Notes: a model not told the origin generated them from the sequence alone. Shown: positions 27,376 to 37,351, counted from the stretch's first letter. The stretch is 64,000 nucleotides of DNA from CAWJMN01 sp963844055 (GCA_963844055.1 CAWJMN010000001.1:1860001-1924000); one strand, 5' to 3'. Numbers and translations are program-made.

Positions 27376-28238
27376 GTGATTTACCATGGAACCAACCTCA
27401 GCTACCTCCGAAAATAAGACTCGCCAGCTCGACTCGCGCGGGAATGATTGCTTCGCAGCGCCCTTCTGCGTTAGGTGGCCCGAACAAAGCAGAAGTGCGA
27501 AATGTGCACTTCTACTATGGGGCTAAGCATGCCCTCAAGGGAATCAACCTTCCGATTCCGGCGAATACGGTGACCGCCCTCATTGGTCCCTCGGGGTGTG
27601 GAAAAAGCACGCTTCTGCGTTGTTTCAATCGGATGCATGATTTGTATCCAGGAAATCGCTACGAAGGTCAGATTGTGCTGTATCCCAGTGAGATCAACAT
27701 TTTGGACGCGTCCGTTGACCCAATGGAAATGCGGTTGAGAACGGGAATGGTGTTTCAAAAGCCCAATCCCTTCCCCAAGTCCATCTTTGAAAACGTTGCC
27801 TATGGGCTGCGGTTGCGATTTGTGCGAGATAAGGCAGAACTTGCAAATCGCGTCGAACAGGCACTTCGGTCGGCTGCATTGTGGGATGAAGTCAAAGATC
27901 GTTTGCAGCAATCGGCAATGCGACTTTCTGGTGGACAGCAACAGCGGTTGTGTGTCGCACGCGCGCTGGCGACAGAACCCGAATTGTTGCTTTTGGATGA
28001 GCCGACCTCGGCGCTGGATCCCATCGCAACATCAAAAATTGAGGACATGATCGATAGCCTCAAGGACCATGTGACGATCCTCATTGTGACTCACAACATG
28101 GAACAGTCTGCACGTGTGGCAGATTACACGGCGTTTATGTACCTCGGCGAATTGATCGAGCGTGGGCCAACTGCCCAAATCTTCCAGAATCCGAAGGCCG
28201 ACCTGACTGAGAAGTACTTGACGGGCTCGTTCGGATAG
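27369..28238 (+). CDS. pstB: Phosphate ABC transporter ATP-binding protein
   Basis: ATPase of the Pst importer: Walker A GPSGCGKSTLLRC, Q-loop MVFQKPNPFPKSIF, signature LSGGQQQRLCVARAL, Walker B LLLLDEPTSALD, H-loop VTHNMEQ. The N-terminus is uncertain. The open frame begins at a GTG overlapping pstA (no Shine-Dalgarno), and an in-frame ATG at 27444 would give 264 aa. A third option is the ATG at 27386 in another frame (MEPTSATSENKTRQLDS), which enters this frame if two bases are restored at GCGC (27436-27439). From GGPNKAEVRNVHFYYG onward the call is firm. No phoU follows. Confidence 0.94.
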   Translation: MVSDLPWNQPQLPPKIRLASSTRAGMIASQRPSALGGPNKAEVRNVHFYYGAKHALKGINLPIPANTVTALIGPSGCGKSTLLRCFNRMHDLYPGNRYEGQIVLYPSEINILDASVDPMEMRLRTGMVFQKPNPFPKSIFENVAYGLRLRFVRDKAELANRVEQALRSAALWDEVKDRLQQSAMRLSGGQQQRLCVARALATEPELLLLDEPTSALDPIATSKIEDMIDSLKDHVTILIVTHNMEQSARVADYTAFMYLGELIERGPTAQIFQNPKADLTEKYLTGSFG

Positions 28239-28334
28239 TCGATTGCCGCTTTGAAAAAGTCCAAAATCTGGTCTAATTGCTCGCTGAAGGGCGTTCTTAA
28301 CTAGATTTTCCTTGGCTTTTGAAGGTGCGGCTGC

Positions 28335-29270
28335 GTGGGGTTAACTACCAAGCGACTTATCGTTACGGACGAACTACTTGCACAGTTTGAGCGAGTGGAT
28401 CGAGCGGTGCAGTCGCTCTGCGGCCTTCCGCGGAAGCAAATCACGGGGCTGTTTGATCGCAGCTGTGTCAGCGTCAACGGTGCCGTCTGTTCACAGACCT
28501 TTCGCCGACTAGCCGTTGGTGATGTTGTCGAATTATCCTTTGAAGCTGGCCGTAAATATACTCCTCGCAACAAGCCTAGAGGCGAACTCGGGTTTGACAT
28601 AGTCTATGAAGATGCCCAACTGCTAGTTGTCAACAAGCCGGCTAATCTGTTGACTGTCCCCACGCCACGTGGCGAAACCAATACGCTGCTCGATAAGGTC
28701 ACACGTTACGTTCGGTACATCGCTGGTGGCAAACAAGCGTTTGCTGCCCATCGTCTTGATCGTGGGGTGTCGGGGTTGCTCGTCTTTGGCAAGTCGCTAG
28801 AAATGTCGCAGAAGATTCGAGACCAGTTCGCGGCACACAAGCCACGGCGCGAATATGTTGCAATTGTCGCGGGGCAGATGGAACAATCGGAAGGTACATT
28901 TCGTAGCCTGCTGGCAACAGACCGCGATTTGAATCGATTCTCGACCGATGATGAAAGCATTGGTCAGTTGGCAATAACGCACTATCGCGTTAGGCAGCGT
29001 CTGGCAGATACGACGGTTGTCAGCGTGCGTCTAGAAACTGGGCGGCGGAATCAAATTCGCGTTCACTTTGCGGAAGCCGGGCATCCCGTCATTGGCGACC
29101 CTCGCTACGAAACTCAGCTTGCCACCCATCGGCGATGGCCCTATCGCCGCTTAGCATTGCATGCACGCGAACTGGGCTTTACCCATCCTGTCTCCGGTAA
29201 GCCACTCGATTTCCAGGTGGAGCTTCCTACGGAGATGAAGCAGTTCTTGCAGAGCTCTCGGCGCAAATAG
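28335..29270 (+). CDS. RluA-family pseudouridine synthase
   Basis: N-terminal S4-like RNA-binding domain (residues about 12-85, VDRAVQSLCGLPRKQITGLFD) followed by the catalytic domain with VYEDAQLLVVNKPANLLTVP and the active-site motif AAHRLDRGVSGLLVF (catalytic Asp). The GRRNQIRVHFAEAGHPVIGD motif confirms RluA type. 311 aa. Target uridine in rRNA or tRNA cannot be assigned. GTG start with AAGGTG upstream. It lies 96 bases after pstB and is probably separately expressed. Confidence 0.9.
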   Translation: MGLTTKRLIVTDELLAQFERVDRAVQSLCGLPRKQITGLFDRSCVSVNGAVCSQTFRRLAVGDVVELSFEAGRKYTPRNKPRGELGFDIVYEDAQLLVVNKPANLLTVPTPRGETNTLLDKVTRYVRYIAGGKQAFAAHRLDRGVSGLLVFGKSLEMSQKIRDQFAAHKPRREYVAIVAGQMEQSEGTFRSLLATDRDLNRFSTDDESIGQLAITHYRVRQRLADTTVVSVRLETGRRNQIRVHFAEAGHPVIGDPRYETQLATHRRWPYRRLALHARELGFTHPVSGKPLDFQVELPTEMKQFLQSSRRK

Positions 29271-29301
29271 CCCCTTGGCCTTCGCAGTCAATCTTTCAAT
29301 A

Positions 29302-29337
29302 AAAGAGGGAGAGCATTCATGGGAATGTTCCCCCTTT
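29302..29337. terminator. Bidirectional terminator between converging genes
   Basis: Imperfect inverted repeat AAAGAGGGAGAGCATTC / GAATGTTCCCCCTTT with a 3-4 base loop, flanked by A-rich sequence on the left and CTTTTC on the right. It sits between the stops of the RluA-type gene (plus) and the exported protein gene (minus). Confidence 0.7.
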
Positions 29338-29368
29338 GGCTTTTCGCAGTACTCTAGTTGGCTATCTG

Positions 29369-31160
29369 CTATTTCCGCTTCAGTGTAAAAGCCGTGTAGT
29401 GAAAGCCGGTTTCATCGCCGGTAATCATGCCACCGCCGGGTGCCAAGTACCGAGCCAACACGCCAAACGGTGGCAGGGGAGTCTCCTTGGTTGCATCTTC
29501 AATCGACTTAAAGAAGGGATTGCGAGTGGCTTGTTCTGCCAGTGCCTGTTTGGTGGATGCAGAGGTCGCCAAATCGTACATCATTCGCATGCTTTCCTCA
29601 GGCTGTGTAAAGGAAACAAACCCAGGTGCATCACCACCAGGTTGGCGGCGAATCTTAGCGGCGATTAACTTGTAATCCAGCTGTTGGGAAAGGCTACGTG
29701 AAGAGTCATTCATGGTTTGAATCGCTTCATGAAGCGTTCCCGTGCTGTCGCTCACAACGACATAGTCACCCAGGATGGCGAAGCACGGTTCGGGAACCCT
29801 GATGTTGGCCGGCCGCTCGCCGTTTGGCTGAGGAACCTTGGCAACGAAGTATTGCACGCTGCCAAATGAACGAGATTCTAGGCCTTCTTTGAACTTGGTG
29901 GTGACCTTGTCAAAGGTGGCTTGAAAGGCTTTGGCATCCTTGAGTTTCAAGCCAATCATTACCGTTTGCGAGTTGACCCGTACTGGTCGTTCAATCCAAG
30001 TAAAGTAACTAACACGTCCATCCAGCGCGGGAATGATCTCGGTCAGTACATCCACACCAAGGTTGTCACTGAGTCGCACCTTGATCTCATTTTCCAATGC
30101 ATTCTCGCCCTGCAGGCTATTGTAGAGCTTGCTTCCATTGCGTACGAAATCATCAAATTTGCCGTGGAACGTGATGTAGTTGTTGGCCGTACCAGGCACC
30201 CAGGGCTCAGGGGTCGAGTCGCCCGAGCCGAGCGCCAGTAGGTCGATCACGCCTGATCGTGGGTTCTCCAGCAATAGGTGCATATGAGCGACCGAGTCAA
30301 AATCCCCTTGATTGAAGATCATGCTGCCTCCAATCGCTTGCAGGCCATCAAGTCCTAGTGCGGGGAACAAGCCAGCGACGACCGATGCCGCAGAGCCTCG
30401 AACAAGGCGCCGGGTGAGAACGATTGGTTCTGCATACCAAGTGAGGTTGGGTTGACGCTCGCCCGTACTGCCACATCGGCTCATCACGGCGTTGTAACGG
30501 TCATTCTGGGAAAGCGTATTTCCCTTCGGCTGACCATTCCAAGCGGCTAATAGATCTGGAAGGATCTCGGCCGACGTGCAGGCTAGGAAAGTCCCGTCAC
30601 GCTGGACAATTCGAACGGGGGGCGCGCCACCATCGGGACCAGCAAATACGGTAACTTGCTCTCCCTCTACCATTTCGATTGTTTTGGAACCACCAGCCTG
30701 CTTGAGGAACTCTTCAGCGCGTTCGATGAATAGTTTGTTTGCGGTACGGACTTGGTCCTTTGTTTCAATCAGAAAGACGATCGCAGGTTGACGCTTCGGA
30801 ACGTCGACCACAGCGAAGCAAATCTCTCCCTGGGGAATTTTCAGCAGGTCATCGAGGGGCACGCCGACGTTTTCTTCGATCCGCTTCCAGGCCTCTTGCA
30901 GAGCGGCATAAAAACGAGACACCACCGGCTTTACTTGTTCATCCTGGCCCATTCGCCCCAAGGCCGTCTCGCGAAAGGCTTCACGGGCTTTCGGCAGGTC
31001 GGCCATTCGAACCATGACCAAGGTCCCCTCGGGCAGGATCTGCGGTGCGACCAATTTCGCGCCAGCCTCTTGCTGCGCGACTGGCAGTCCCCCAGGTACA
31101 TAACAGCGACGCCAAAACAGCGCAGAGGACGAATGCGGATGGTAATCGTGGCATTTTCAT
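29369..31160 (-). CDS. Exported protein of unknown function (DUF3352-like), frameshifted after the signal peptide
   Basis: The ATG at 31160 opens a classic signal peptide (MKMPRLPSAFVLCAVLASLL, ending near TASR). The frame then breaks, and the body continues in another frame with QQEAGAKLVAPQILPEGTLV and runs to 29369. Restoring two bases at GCGC (31075-31078, making GGCGCC), or removing one, rejoins them. The body of about 560 residues has VRMADLPKAREAF, DDLLKIPQGEICFAVVDV and FHGKFDDFV. It resembles large exported planctomycete proteins of unknown role. A shadow frame on the plus strand (30752-31747) is not coding. Confidence 0.75.
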
Positions 31161-31529
31161 TTCAAAATAGAGGGGGGAGAAAAGGCAAAGCAAACACCCT
31201 GGACTTGCGTTACCCATGGGTTTTACGTTTGCGTAAGTTGTTCGCAGGGAACTGTTTAGAGGATATACAGCGAAAAAGCCGGCAAGTTTCAACCTGTCGA
31301 CCACAAATCCAGAATATTTTGGAAGGCAATTCTTCCACTTTCCGCTTGCAACCGGAGCGGTTTACCATCAAGAATAGGGATAATGACCTTTGTACGCTGT
31401 GCGGAAATTATGTCGCCGAAATCATCGGGCATAAGTCGAAGCAAATAAGGATGCCTGGGGTTTCTAGAGCTAGGACAGCTTTTGCTCAGCAACCTTGCAC
31501 GGCGGTTGAGCGTCAGAAAGAACTTGCAA
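31161..31529. other. Divergent intergenic region
   Basis: About 370 bases between two divergently transcribed exported-protein genes. I see no hairpin, repeat or RNA gene I can support. The plus-strand frame that crosses it from 31482 starts upstream of the likely signal peptide. Confidence 0.45.
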
Positions 31530-32345
31530 ATGAAGATCAACCTAAACCGGTTTGCTGTTATCACTATGCGAAGCAAGTGGTTGCGCTGGTTTGCCTGTAC
31601 CACGATGCCGGTCGCTTTGGTCCTGGGGATTGGTGCCAGTGCGGAAGTATTCGCGCAAGGCACGTCGAATTCGACAACCGCCAACACGGCGTTTGGATCT
31701 CGCTCTTACGCAGGTACCCAGCAGTCGAGTCGCACATCCTCCAGTAATTCATCGGCGATGGGGCAGTCCGGTTCCATGGGAGGATCAGCGCTAGGCCAAT
31801 CCGCAGCGTTTGGTGCCTCTAGTCGCCAGCAAGGGGGTGGGTTTGTAGGTGGCGGCAGTCAAAACGCTCGGTCGGTGGGCAATGTTATGGCTGGCCAGGC
31901 TGGTTCAAATCAAATGGGCGGCATGGGGCAAAACATGATGTCCCAGATGGGGCGCAACAATCAGCGAAACGGCCAAAATGGTTTTGGACAACAAGGCAAC
32001 AATGGAAACAATCAGCAACAGCGCAATAATCTGTTGCGTGTTCCACTAAAGTTGGGGTTCACTCCAACCCCGGTGGCAACCACTGCGTTTTCTGCTCAAA
32101 CTTCCGCCCGATTGCAGAAGTTGCCTGCCCTGAAGAACGCACGCGGTGTCAACGTAACCATCGAAGGGGCTACGGTTGTCCTGCGGGGAGAAGTTGCATC
32201 GGAAGCGGACCGGGAGCTTGCGGAAGGTTTGATGATGCTGGAGCCTGAGGTGTCCGAGGTTCGGAACGAGCTGCAGATCCGCTCGACACCACCCGTGACC
32301 GAGGTACTACCGGTCCCGTCGAACGCGCGCTCCTCGCAACCGTAA
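31530..32345 (+). CDS. Exported BON-domain protein with Gly/Gln/Asn-rich linker
   Basis: N-terminal signal peptide (MRSKWLRWFACTTMPVALVL, ending EVFAQ). Then about 140 low-complexity residues rich in Ser, Gly, Gln and Asn (QQSSRTSSSNSSAMGQSGSM, NGFGQQGNNGNNQQQRN). The C-terminus is a BON-like domain (LPALKNARGVNVTIEGATVV, GEVASEADRELAEGL, VSEVRNELQIR). BON domains bind membranes or envelope partners. ATG 31530 chosen; 31566 is also possible. The last 176 bases overlap, on the opposite strand, the end of the lipoprotein gene. It borders the secretion operon and may be functionally linked (inference). Confidence 0.8.
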   Translation: MKINLNRFAVITMRSKWLRWFACTTMPVALVLGIGASAEVFAQGTSNSTTANTAFGSRSYAGTQQSSRTSSSNSSAMGQSGSMGGSALGQSAAFGASSRQQGGGFVGGGSQNARSVGNVMAGQAGSNQMGGMGQNMMSQMGRNNQRNGQNGFGQQGNNGNNQQQRNNLLRVPLKLGFTPTPVATTAFSAQTSARLQKLPALKNARGVNVTIEGATVVLRGEVASEADRELAEGLMMLEPEVSEVRNELQIRSTPPVTEVLPVPSNARSSQP

Positions 32346-33339
32346 AGCGGTAGTTATCACCTCGCGATGCACTAGTGCCCTCGAATGTGCTCGGCATGTT
32401 TGGTGCAAATGGGCCCTGCTGCAGGGCTGGCATGTTCACCCCTGGGGTTTGTGGCGGAATGCCCCCCATGTTTTGCGTCGTGGGTGCACCTTCTCGATCG
32501 CCTACTAACCGCTGCGCAGTTCCTGAGGGAAGTGCAATCGAAAGTGTTTCTACAACGCGTGGCGACTCTGCGTTTTGCACAGGAGTTGTTGGTTGATAGT
32601 ATAGCCCAGCACCGGTCGTGGAATGGATCGGGGAGTTTACATGGGGCTGATGCGTTGCAGCAGGCTGTTGATAGCTGGCTTGTGCAATGTCTCCTCCCAG
32701 GCCTTGCGAAGGATAGGCCGTAGCGCTTTGGAACGCTGGGCCCGTACTTCCCTGCGGCGCAATTTGCGTCACGGGAACGGCTCCTTGATGGATTTCAAAT
32801 TTGGGCTGTTCGGTTTTGGTGCCAGGAAGGTTTTGCTGTGCCTGTTGGCCTACGCAAACCTGTCCCTCGGCCGAGGTGAAGATCGGCACAAGCGAGATGT
32901 CGGCTTCGGGGCCACCCACAGCGTCCCATGGAACCCAAACGCTGTAGGAAGCGCCGAGCTGGGTTGGAGTGAAGTGCTTCGAGAACTGGTCAGCCCGGAA
33001 GACAAAGGTTTTATCAGGGGTTGTTTTCCCGGGAGTTGTGTTTGAGTCGTTGTAGCCGTACACGACGAGCTGTCCCTCGACCGGGATAACCTCGTCCTTG
33101 CCATTGTAGAAGTAAATGCGCCCGCCAAAGCCACGCGTAGCTGGTGAGCCAGGCTGGTTGTACATCGCTGGTGACCAAAGCACGACCATTCGTGAGGGCT
33201 GTTGGAACTTGCTTTTGACAACCTTCTTCGACGCATCTTCTGAGGGCCAAAGCTTCGAAAGGCTCTTGCCACTGAAAGACTGACAGCCTGTTGCCGTCAA
33301 CGTCAACATTACCACGAGTAGTAGGCGGTTGGTGATCAT
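32170..33339 (-). CDS. Lipoprotein at the end of the secretion/pilus operon, unknown function
   Basis: Starts MITNRLLLVVMLTLTATGC, a clear lipoprotein signal peptide. Residues about 45-190 form a compact domain (QPSRMVVLWSPAMYN, GGRIYFYNGKDEVIPVEGQL, SYSVWVPWDAVGG, ADISLVPIF). The remaining 200 residues are Pro/Gln/Ser-rich. The frame is open to 33549 but the upstream 70 codons are not protein-like. Position 64 bases after gspD suggests an outer-membrane accessory of the secretin, perhaps pilotin-like (inference only). The last 59 codons overlap the BON gene antisense and are the least certain part. Confidence 0.7.
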   Translation of the reverse strand: MITNRLLLVVMLTLTATGCQSFSGKSLSKLWPSEDASKKVVKSKFQQPSRMVVLWSPAMYNQPGSPATRGFGGRIYFYNGKDEVIPVEGQLVVYGYNDSNTTPGKTTPDKTFVFRADQFSKHFTPTQLGASYSVWVPWDAVGGPEADISLVPIFTSAEGQVCVGQQAQQNLPGTKTEQPKFEIHQGAVPVTQIAPQGSTGPAFQSATAYPSQGLGGDIAQASYQQPAATHQPHVNSPIHSTTGAGLYYQPTTPVQNAESPRVVETLSIALPSGTAQRLVGDREGAPTTQNMGGIPPQTPGVNMPALQQGPFAPNMPSTFEGTSASRGDNYRFTVARSARSTGPVVPRSRVVSSGSAARSEPRTPQAPASSNLPQAPGPLPMQLLPAGQP

Positions 33340-33403
33340 GGCCGTGGAATACTTTGTAGAACGTGTTGGATTGATTGGGCAGTCGGCGTGATGCAAACGT
33401 TGT

Positions 33404-36400
33404 TTACCGAGCTGGCACCGTATAGACTGCGGGGCTAACTGGGGAAGCAGAGGGACCCGGTCCGGTAGCCGAAGCGGGCGAAACCGGTTGATAGACACTA
33501 TTCTGCGGCCCAAATGTTGCCGGCGGTGAATAAGGTTCCAATTGACCATTGTTTGGGGCAGGGCGTCGTTGCATTTGTTGCGTTAGGTTTGGCGGACTAG
33601 CCGCTTTCACCTGTTCTGGACGAGGGCCACGCCCTGGTGCCGAAGTACCACTTGTGCCGGGCAATGGTGGTAGAGGGACAGGAGCGGGGGGATTAAACGG
33701 ATCAGGTTGAAGAACTCCGTTCGGGGCCGCATTCCCTGGTGTACCATCAGGTAACGCCGGGTTGAAGTTAGGCTGAGGTGTTGGCAAGGTTCCGCCAGGG
33801 AATGGCATGTCTTGCGGCGACAACATTACACCGGGCTGTTCATCAGGGAAAATGATAGGCGACTGAGTACCATCGTAGGGGCCACGTGAACCTGCAAAGG
33901 GGACTTCCCCATGGAGGTTGGCAACATCAGCCAGGCACCAGTTCATACGTTGCGATTCGCGCGATCCAAGCCAAGCTTGCCGCTCTTGCGAATCAACAAT
34001 GTAGGGCGTCAAAATGATCAACAGCTCGGTGCGATCCGTCTGAACCGAATCAAAACGGAACAAGCGACCTAGAACAGGAACATCGCTTAAGTAGGGAACT
34101 CGTCGGGTAAATTCAGTTTGGGACTTGGTAATCAATCCACCCAAGATCACCGTCTGCCCGGAGCGTGCACTAACGGTCGTTTCTGCATTCGTTACCTTGA
34201 TCTGTGGCGATTTGATCACCTCGCCTGTATTGGTGACCGAAATTGGAATGCCATCTGCAATGGCACCCAGTTCCGACTTTTCTGCATTCACTTCCATCAC
34301 AATCACACCGTCGGAGCTGGTGCGTGGGGTAACCCCTAGAATCACACCAACGTTTTCGAGCGTTGTACTATTCGTCGTACCAAAGGTGGTTAAGTTGGAG
34401 GATGTAATACGTGGTACGCGAGCACCGACTTGAATATAGGCTGGCTGGTTGTCCAATGTTTGGATCTGTGGCCGGCTTAGTACTTGCATCCGCTTCGATT
34501 GCTGCAAAGCACGAACAAGAAGGCTGACCGACTCGCTGCTGGCCGACAGTACCATACCGCCGTACCCCAGTGTCGTATCGGCCCGGCCAATGCCCAGGTT
34601 GGAGAAACCTTGTCCACCAACGTTTTTGGCGGTTCCCAGTGATTGAGCACTGCTATTATTGCCCAAAGCGGATCCCACAAAAGGGAAGCCGACGATGTTC
34701 GTACCATTGGACGTGCCGTTAGAGTTTGTCCCACCACCGACACCACGATCAAACAGGAGAGCATCCTGCAAACCGAGTTCGACGCCGAATTGGTCAATGT
34801 CACCCAGTGTGATCTCCGCAAGGAGAACTTGGATCACCACCATAGGATTGCGACGATCTAGCTGTTCAACAACCCGCTGCATTTCAGCATGGAAACGGGG
34901 CGTGGCACTTACGATCAAGCTATTGCTGACAATTTCAGGAACGACGATTACTTCGCGTTCAATCTGTTCGAAGGGGCTGACAAGGTTAGGATTCTGCTGC
35001 GTGACTTGACGCTGATTCGTAAGAAATTGGTTCAGCGCGGTTGCAACATCCGGCGCGAACGAATTTCGCAACCGGTAGACCGTTGTGATTCGGCCACGAA
35101 TATCTCCTTCATCCAGTCGAACGAGCAATTGGTAGACAACCTTTAGATCGCCAGCGTTACCCGAGGCAATGATCGTGTTGGTACGTTGATCCACCGAGAA
35201 GCGAAGGGGAACAATGGTGTTTTCGCCACTTCCCGTGGCAGAGATATTCGCACCTTGGGCACCGCCACCCCCTTGGCCCTGTTGGCCTTGCCCTGAGGGT
35301 TGGCCGAAGAGCGATTGCAGCATCGTAATCAGCGATTGAGCATCGCCGTTGACGATGGAGAAAACCTTGATCTGGGCTTCGGTGCTGGGAAGGCTGTCAA
35401 GCTGTTCGATCAGGGCACCGATCAGTGGCATGCTCTTGGCAGGACCGTTGACTACGAGGGCATTTCCTCGCGTATCGGCTGTGATGCGCGTGTCGGCCAA
35501 GATTCCCGATTGCAGGATCTCTTCCCCCTTCGCATCGACGCGTAAAAACTGGAGGGCAGTCGCACGGCGTGTTGGCGTTGTACGGCCTGTTCCTTGCTGC
35601 TGTTGTTGCTGCTGTTGCTGTTGACCTTGGGCACCGCCGGTAATCCGCTGTCCGTTGATGGCTTCTTGAATAACCGGCGCTAGTTCTGTTGCCAAAGTGT
35701 TCTTCAGGCGGAAAATATGAACTTCGTTGATCGCGTCTCCAGACTCAACATCGATGGACTCAATCAGCGTAGCAACTTCTGCAAGGTCGCGAGGGCTGGC
35801 CTGTACGATCAATGTGTTCGAGCGATAGTCGCCATAGATAGTTCCGCGTGGTGCCAGGCCCGTTGCTGATGGCGTTGCACCGCCAGCCGCTCCTGGAACT
35901 GCCCCGGGGGCTCCCGTTGCAGCACCACCTGATAACCCTGCAAAGAAGTTGCGAACGGTGGTTTCGGCGTCGATGACTGACACATTCTTCAATCGAAAGA
36001 CTTGCAGCCGGGCCTCTGGATTGACCGGCTGGTCCAGCTTCTCAATAAGGTCCTTTACAGGTCCGACGTTCTCTTTACGCCCAATCAAAAGCAATGCATT
36101 GGGATGGACTAGTGGCGTGATAGAAACGCGCCCCTGCCGAGCCGAGAATACCGTGTCGTAGATTCGGTTGATGAGTTCACTAACGGAAGTACCATCAAGA
36201 TGCTTTAGGTTGTAGATTTCAACCTCAGGCTGCGTCTGAACACTGAGCGATTCAATCTGTTCAATCAGCTTTTGAACGCGTGCCACATCTTTCTTTTTGC
36301 CACGTAGAACCATGACATCAAGCCCGTCGAGGAACTCGATTTGAACGGTGCCAATCTTGCTGTTGTCGCCATCGGCTTCGGGAGCAACCTCTTCTGCTGC

Positions 36401-37351
36401 TTCCGCAGGAGCAGCCATCTTTGCTTCTTCCTCTTCTTTTTCCGTCAAAGGTTTGGCAGCAGCGTCTTCAGCTGGCTGGAAGACCATCGTGAGGAAGTCG
36501 CCGATTTTCTTGCGTTCGCCGAGCGCGGGGAACTTGCCCGTCGTGTTGCGAATCAAGTCCATTGCTTCTTGGATCTTGCTTGGTTTGGCACTTGTCAGTG
36601 AGACCAGCCGCGTCTCGCCGGCTGGAATTGGTGCGCGATCAATACTCTGGACCAGCTTGGTAACAATTGCCTTTTGGGCGGAACTACCCCGCATGGTAAC
36701 CGTGTGCTTCAGGTGATCAACCTCTAGCTGTAGTTTCTCGCTACCTGCTAGGGGAATGGAAATGATCGAGCGCCCTTCGGCAAGGCGATTTTGAACCGAA
36801 ATGCGACCCGGTCCAATGGACTCGAGTTCTCGAACGGCATCACGCCCTTGAATGTGACGCAGGGCGATGGTGGTCGGCCCATCGGCAGCGCCCTTCACAT
36901 CCTTGGTCGCCCCCTTGATGGTCTCTTCTTTAACTCCGCTGGAAGTTAGTCGCTTGATCTCTGCAGCGATCTTAGCTTGTTGGTCGCGAGGTGCGATCGC
37001 TACGATTTGACCCGTTCGCGAATCTGCAGCGATCCGTATTTGTTGGTTACCTGAGAACTTAGCTTGAAGCTTTAGAGCGACCCCCTCAGCTTTAGTCTGA
37101 TCAACCGGATACCCCTGGGCGACCGTATCGGTAGGCTGCTCAGTGGCAACTGCCTTACTTGCCTTGGTTGTTGCGCCTAGCGCAACAACAATCTTCTTTG
37201 GCGCAGCGGGTGTCTGAGCTTCGACAGGTAAGTTGCTCAACACGGCTCCCATGAGCGCTAGACTAGCGCCTAGGGTGCGAAATGTTCGCACGGCCGTCCA
37301 ACGCGGGGTTGGGGAGCAATCGATCGGTGATCGTGTGGTTGTTTTGTTCAT
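33404..37351 (-). CDS. gspD: GspD/PilQ-type secretin, 1315 aa, with many N domains
   Basis: Outer-membrane channel subunit of a type II secretion or type IV pilus system. Signal peptide near residues 18-48 (ending PVEAQ). Four or more NolW/secretin-N-like repeats follow (for example VEIYNLKHLDGTSVSELINR, LQVFRLKNVSVIDAETTVRN, VHIFRLKNTLATELAPVIQE). The C-terminal secretin core has VIQVLLAEITLGDIDQFGVE, RPQIQTLDNQPAYIQVGARV, GQTVILGGLI and VPVLGRLFRF. It ends in a Pro-rich tail of about 190 residues. Typical GspD is about 650-750 aa, so this is nearly twice that. A ten-glutamine run lies between two N domains. ATG at 37351 chosen by signal peptide. Confidence 0.9.
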   Translation of the reverse strand: MNKTTTRSPIDCSPTPRWTAVRTFRTLGASLALMGAVLSNLPVEAQTPAAPKKIVVALGATTKASKAVATEQPTDTVAQGYPVDQTKAEGVALKLQAKFSGNQQIRIAADSRTGQIVAIAPRDQQAKIAAEIKRLTSSGVKEETIKGATKDVKGAADGPTTIALRHIQGRDAVRELESIGPGRISVQNRLAEGRSIISIPLAGSEKLQLEVDHLKHTVTMRGSSAQKAIVTKLVQSIDRAPIPAGETRLVSLTSAKPSKIQEAMDLIRNTTGKFPALGERKKIGDFLTMVFQPAEDAAAKPLTEKEEEEAKMAAPAEAAEEVAPEADGDNSKIGTVQIEFLDGLDVMVLRGKKKDVARVQKLIEQIESLSVQTQPEVEIYNLKHLDGTSVSELINRIYDTVFSARQGRVSITPLVHPNALLLIGRKENVGPVKDLIEKLDQPVNPEARLQVFRLKNVSVIDAETTVRNFFAGLSGGAATGAPGAVPGAAGGATPSATGLAPRGTIYGDYRSNTLIVQASPRDLAEVATLIESIDVESGDAINEVHIFRLKNTLATELAPVIQEAINGQRITGGAQGQQQQQQQQQQGTGRTTPTRRATALQFLRVDAKGEEILQSGILADTRITADTRGNALVVNGPAKSMPLIGALIEQLDSLPSTEAQIKVFSIVNGDAQSLITMLQSLFGQPSGQGQQGQGGGGAQGANISATGSGENTIVPLRFSVDQRTNTIIASGNAGDLKVVYQLLVRLDEGDIRGRITTVYRLRNSFAPDVATALNQFLTNQRQVTQQNPNLVSPFEQIEREVIVVPEIVSNSLIVSATPRFHAEMQRVVEQLDRRNPMVVIQVLLAEITLGDIDQFGVELGLQDALLFDRGVGGGTNSNGTSNGTNIVGFPFVGSALGNNSSAQSLGTAKNVGGQGFSNLGIGRADTTLGYGGMVLSASSESVSLLVRALQQSKRMQVLSRPQIQTLDNQPAYIQVGARVPRITSSNLTTFGTTNSTTLENVGVILGVTPRTSSDGVIVMEVNAEKSELGAIADGIPISVTNTGEVIKSPQIKVTNAETTVSARSGQTVILGGLITKSQTEFTRRVPYLSDVPVLGRLFRFDSVQTDRTELLIILTPYIVDSQERQAWLGSRESQRMNWCLADVANLHGEVPFAGSRGPYDGTQSPIIFPDEQPGVMLSPQDMPFPGGTLPTPQPNFNPALPDGTPGNAAPNGVLQPDPFNPPAPVPLPPLPGTSGTSAPGRGPRPEQVKAASPPNLTQQMQRRPAPNNGQLEPYSPPATFGPQNSVYQPVSPASATGPGPSASPVSPAVYTVPAR
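35594..35623 (-). repeat. CAR trinucleotide tract encoding ten glutamines in gspD
   Basis: Ten consecutive CAA/CAG codons (read as TTG/CTG on the plus strand) in a linker between secretin N domains. Mixed codons limit slippage, but length variation between strains is plausible. Confidence 0.85.

Noticed and set aside
30752..31747. 331-codon plus-strand frame
   Set aside because: Antisense to the exported protein gene and its signal peptide, then running through intergenic sequence; no start signal and no domain.
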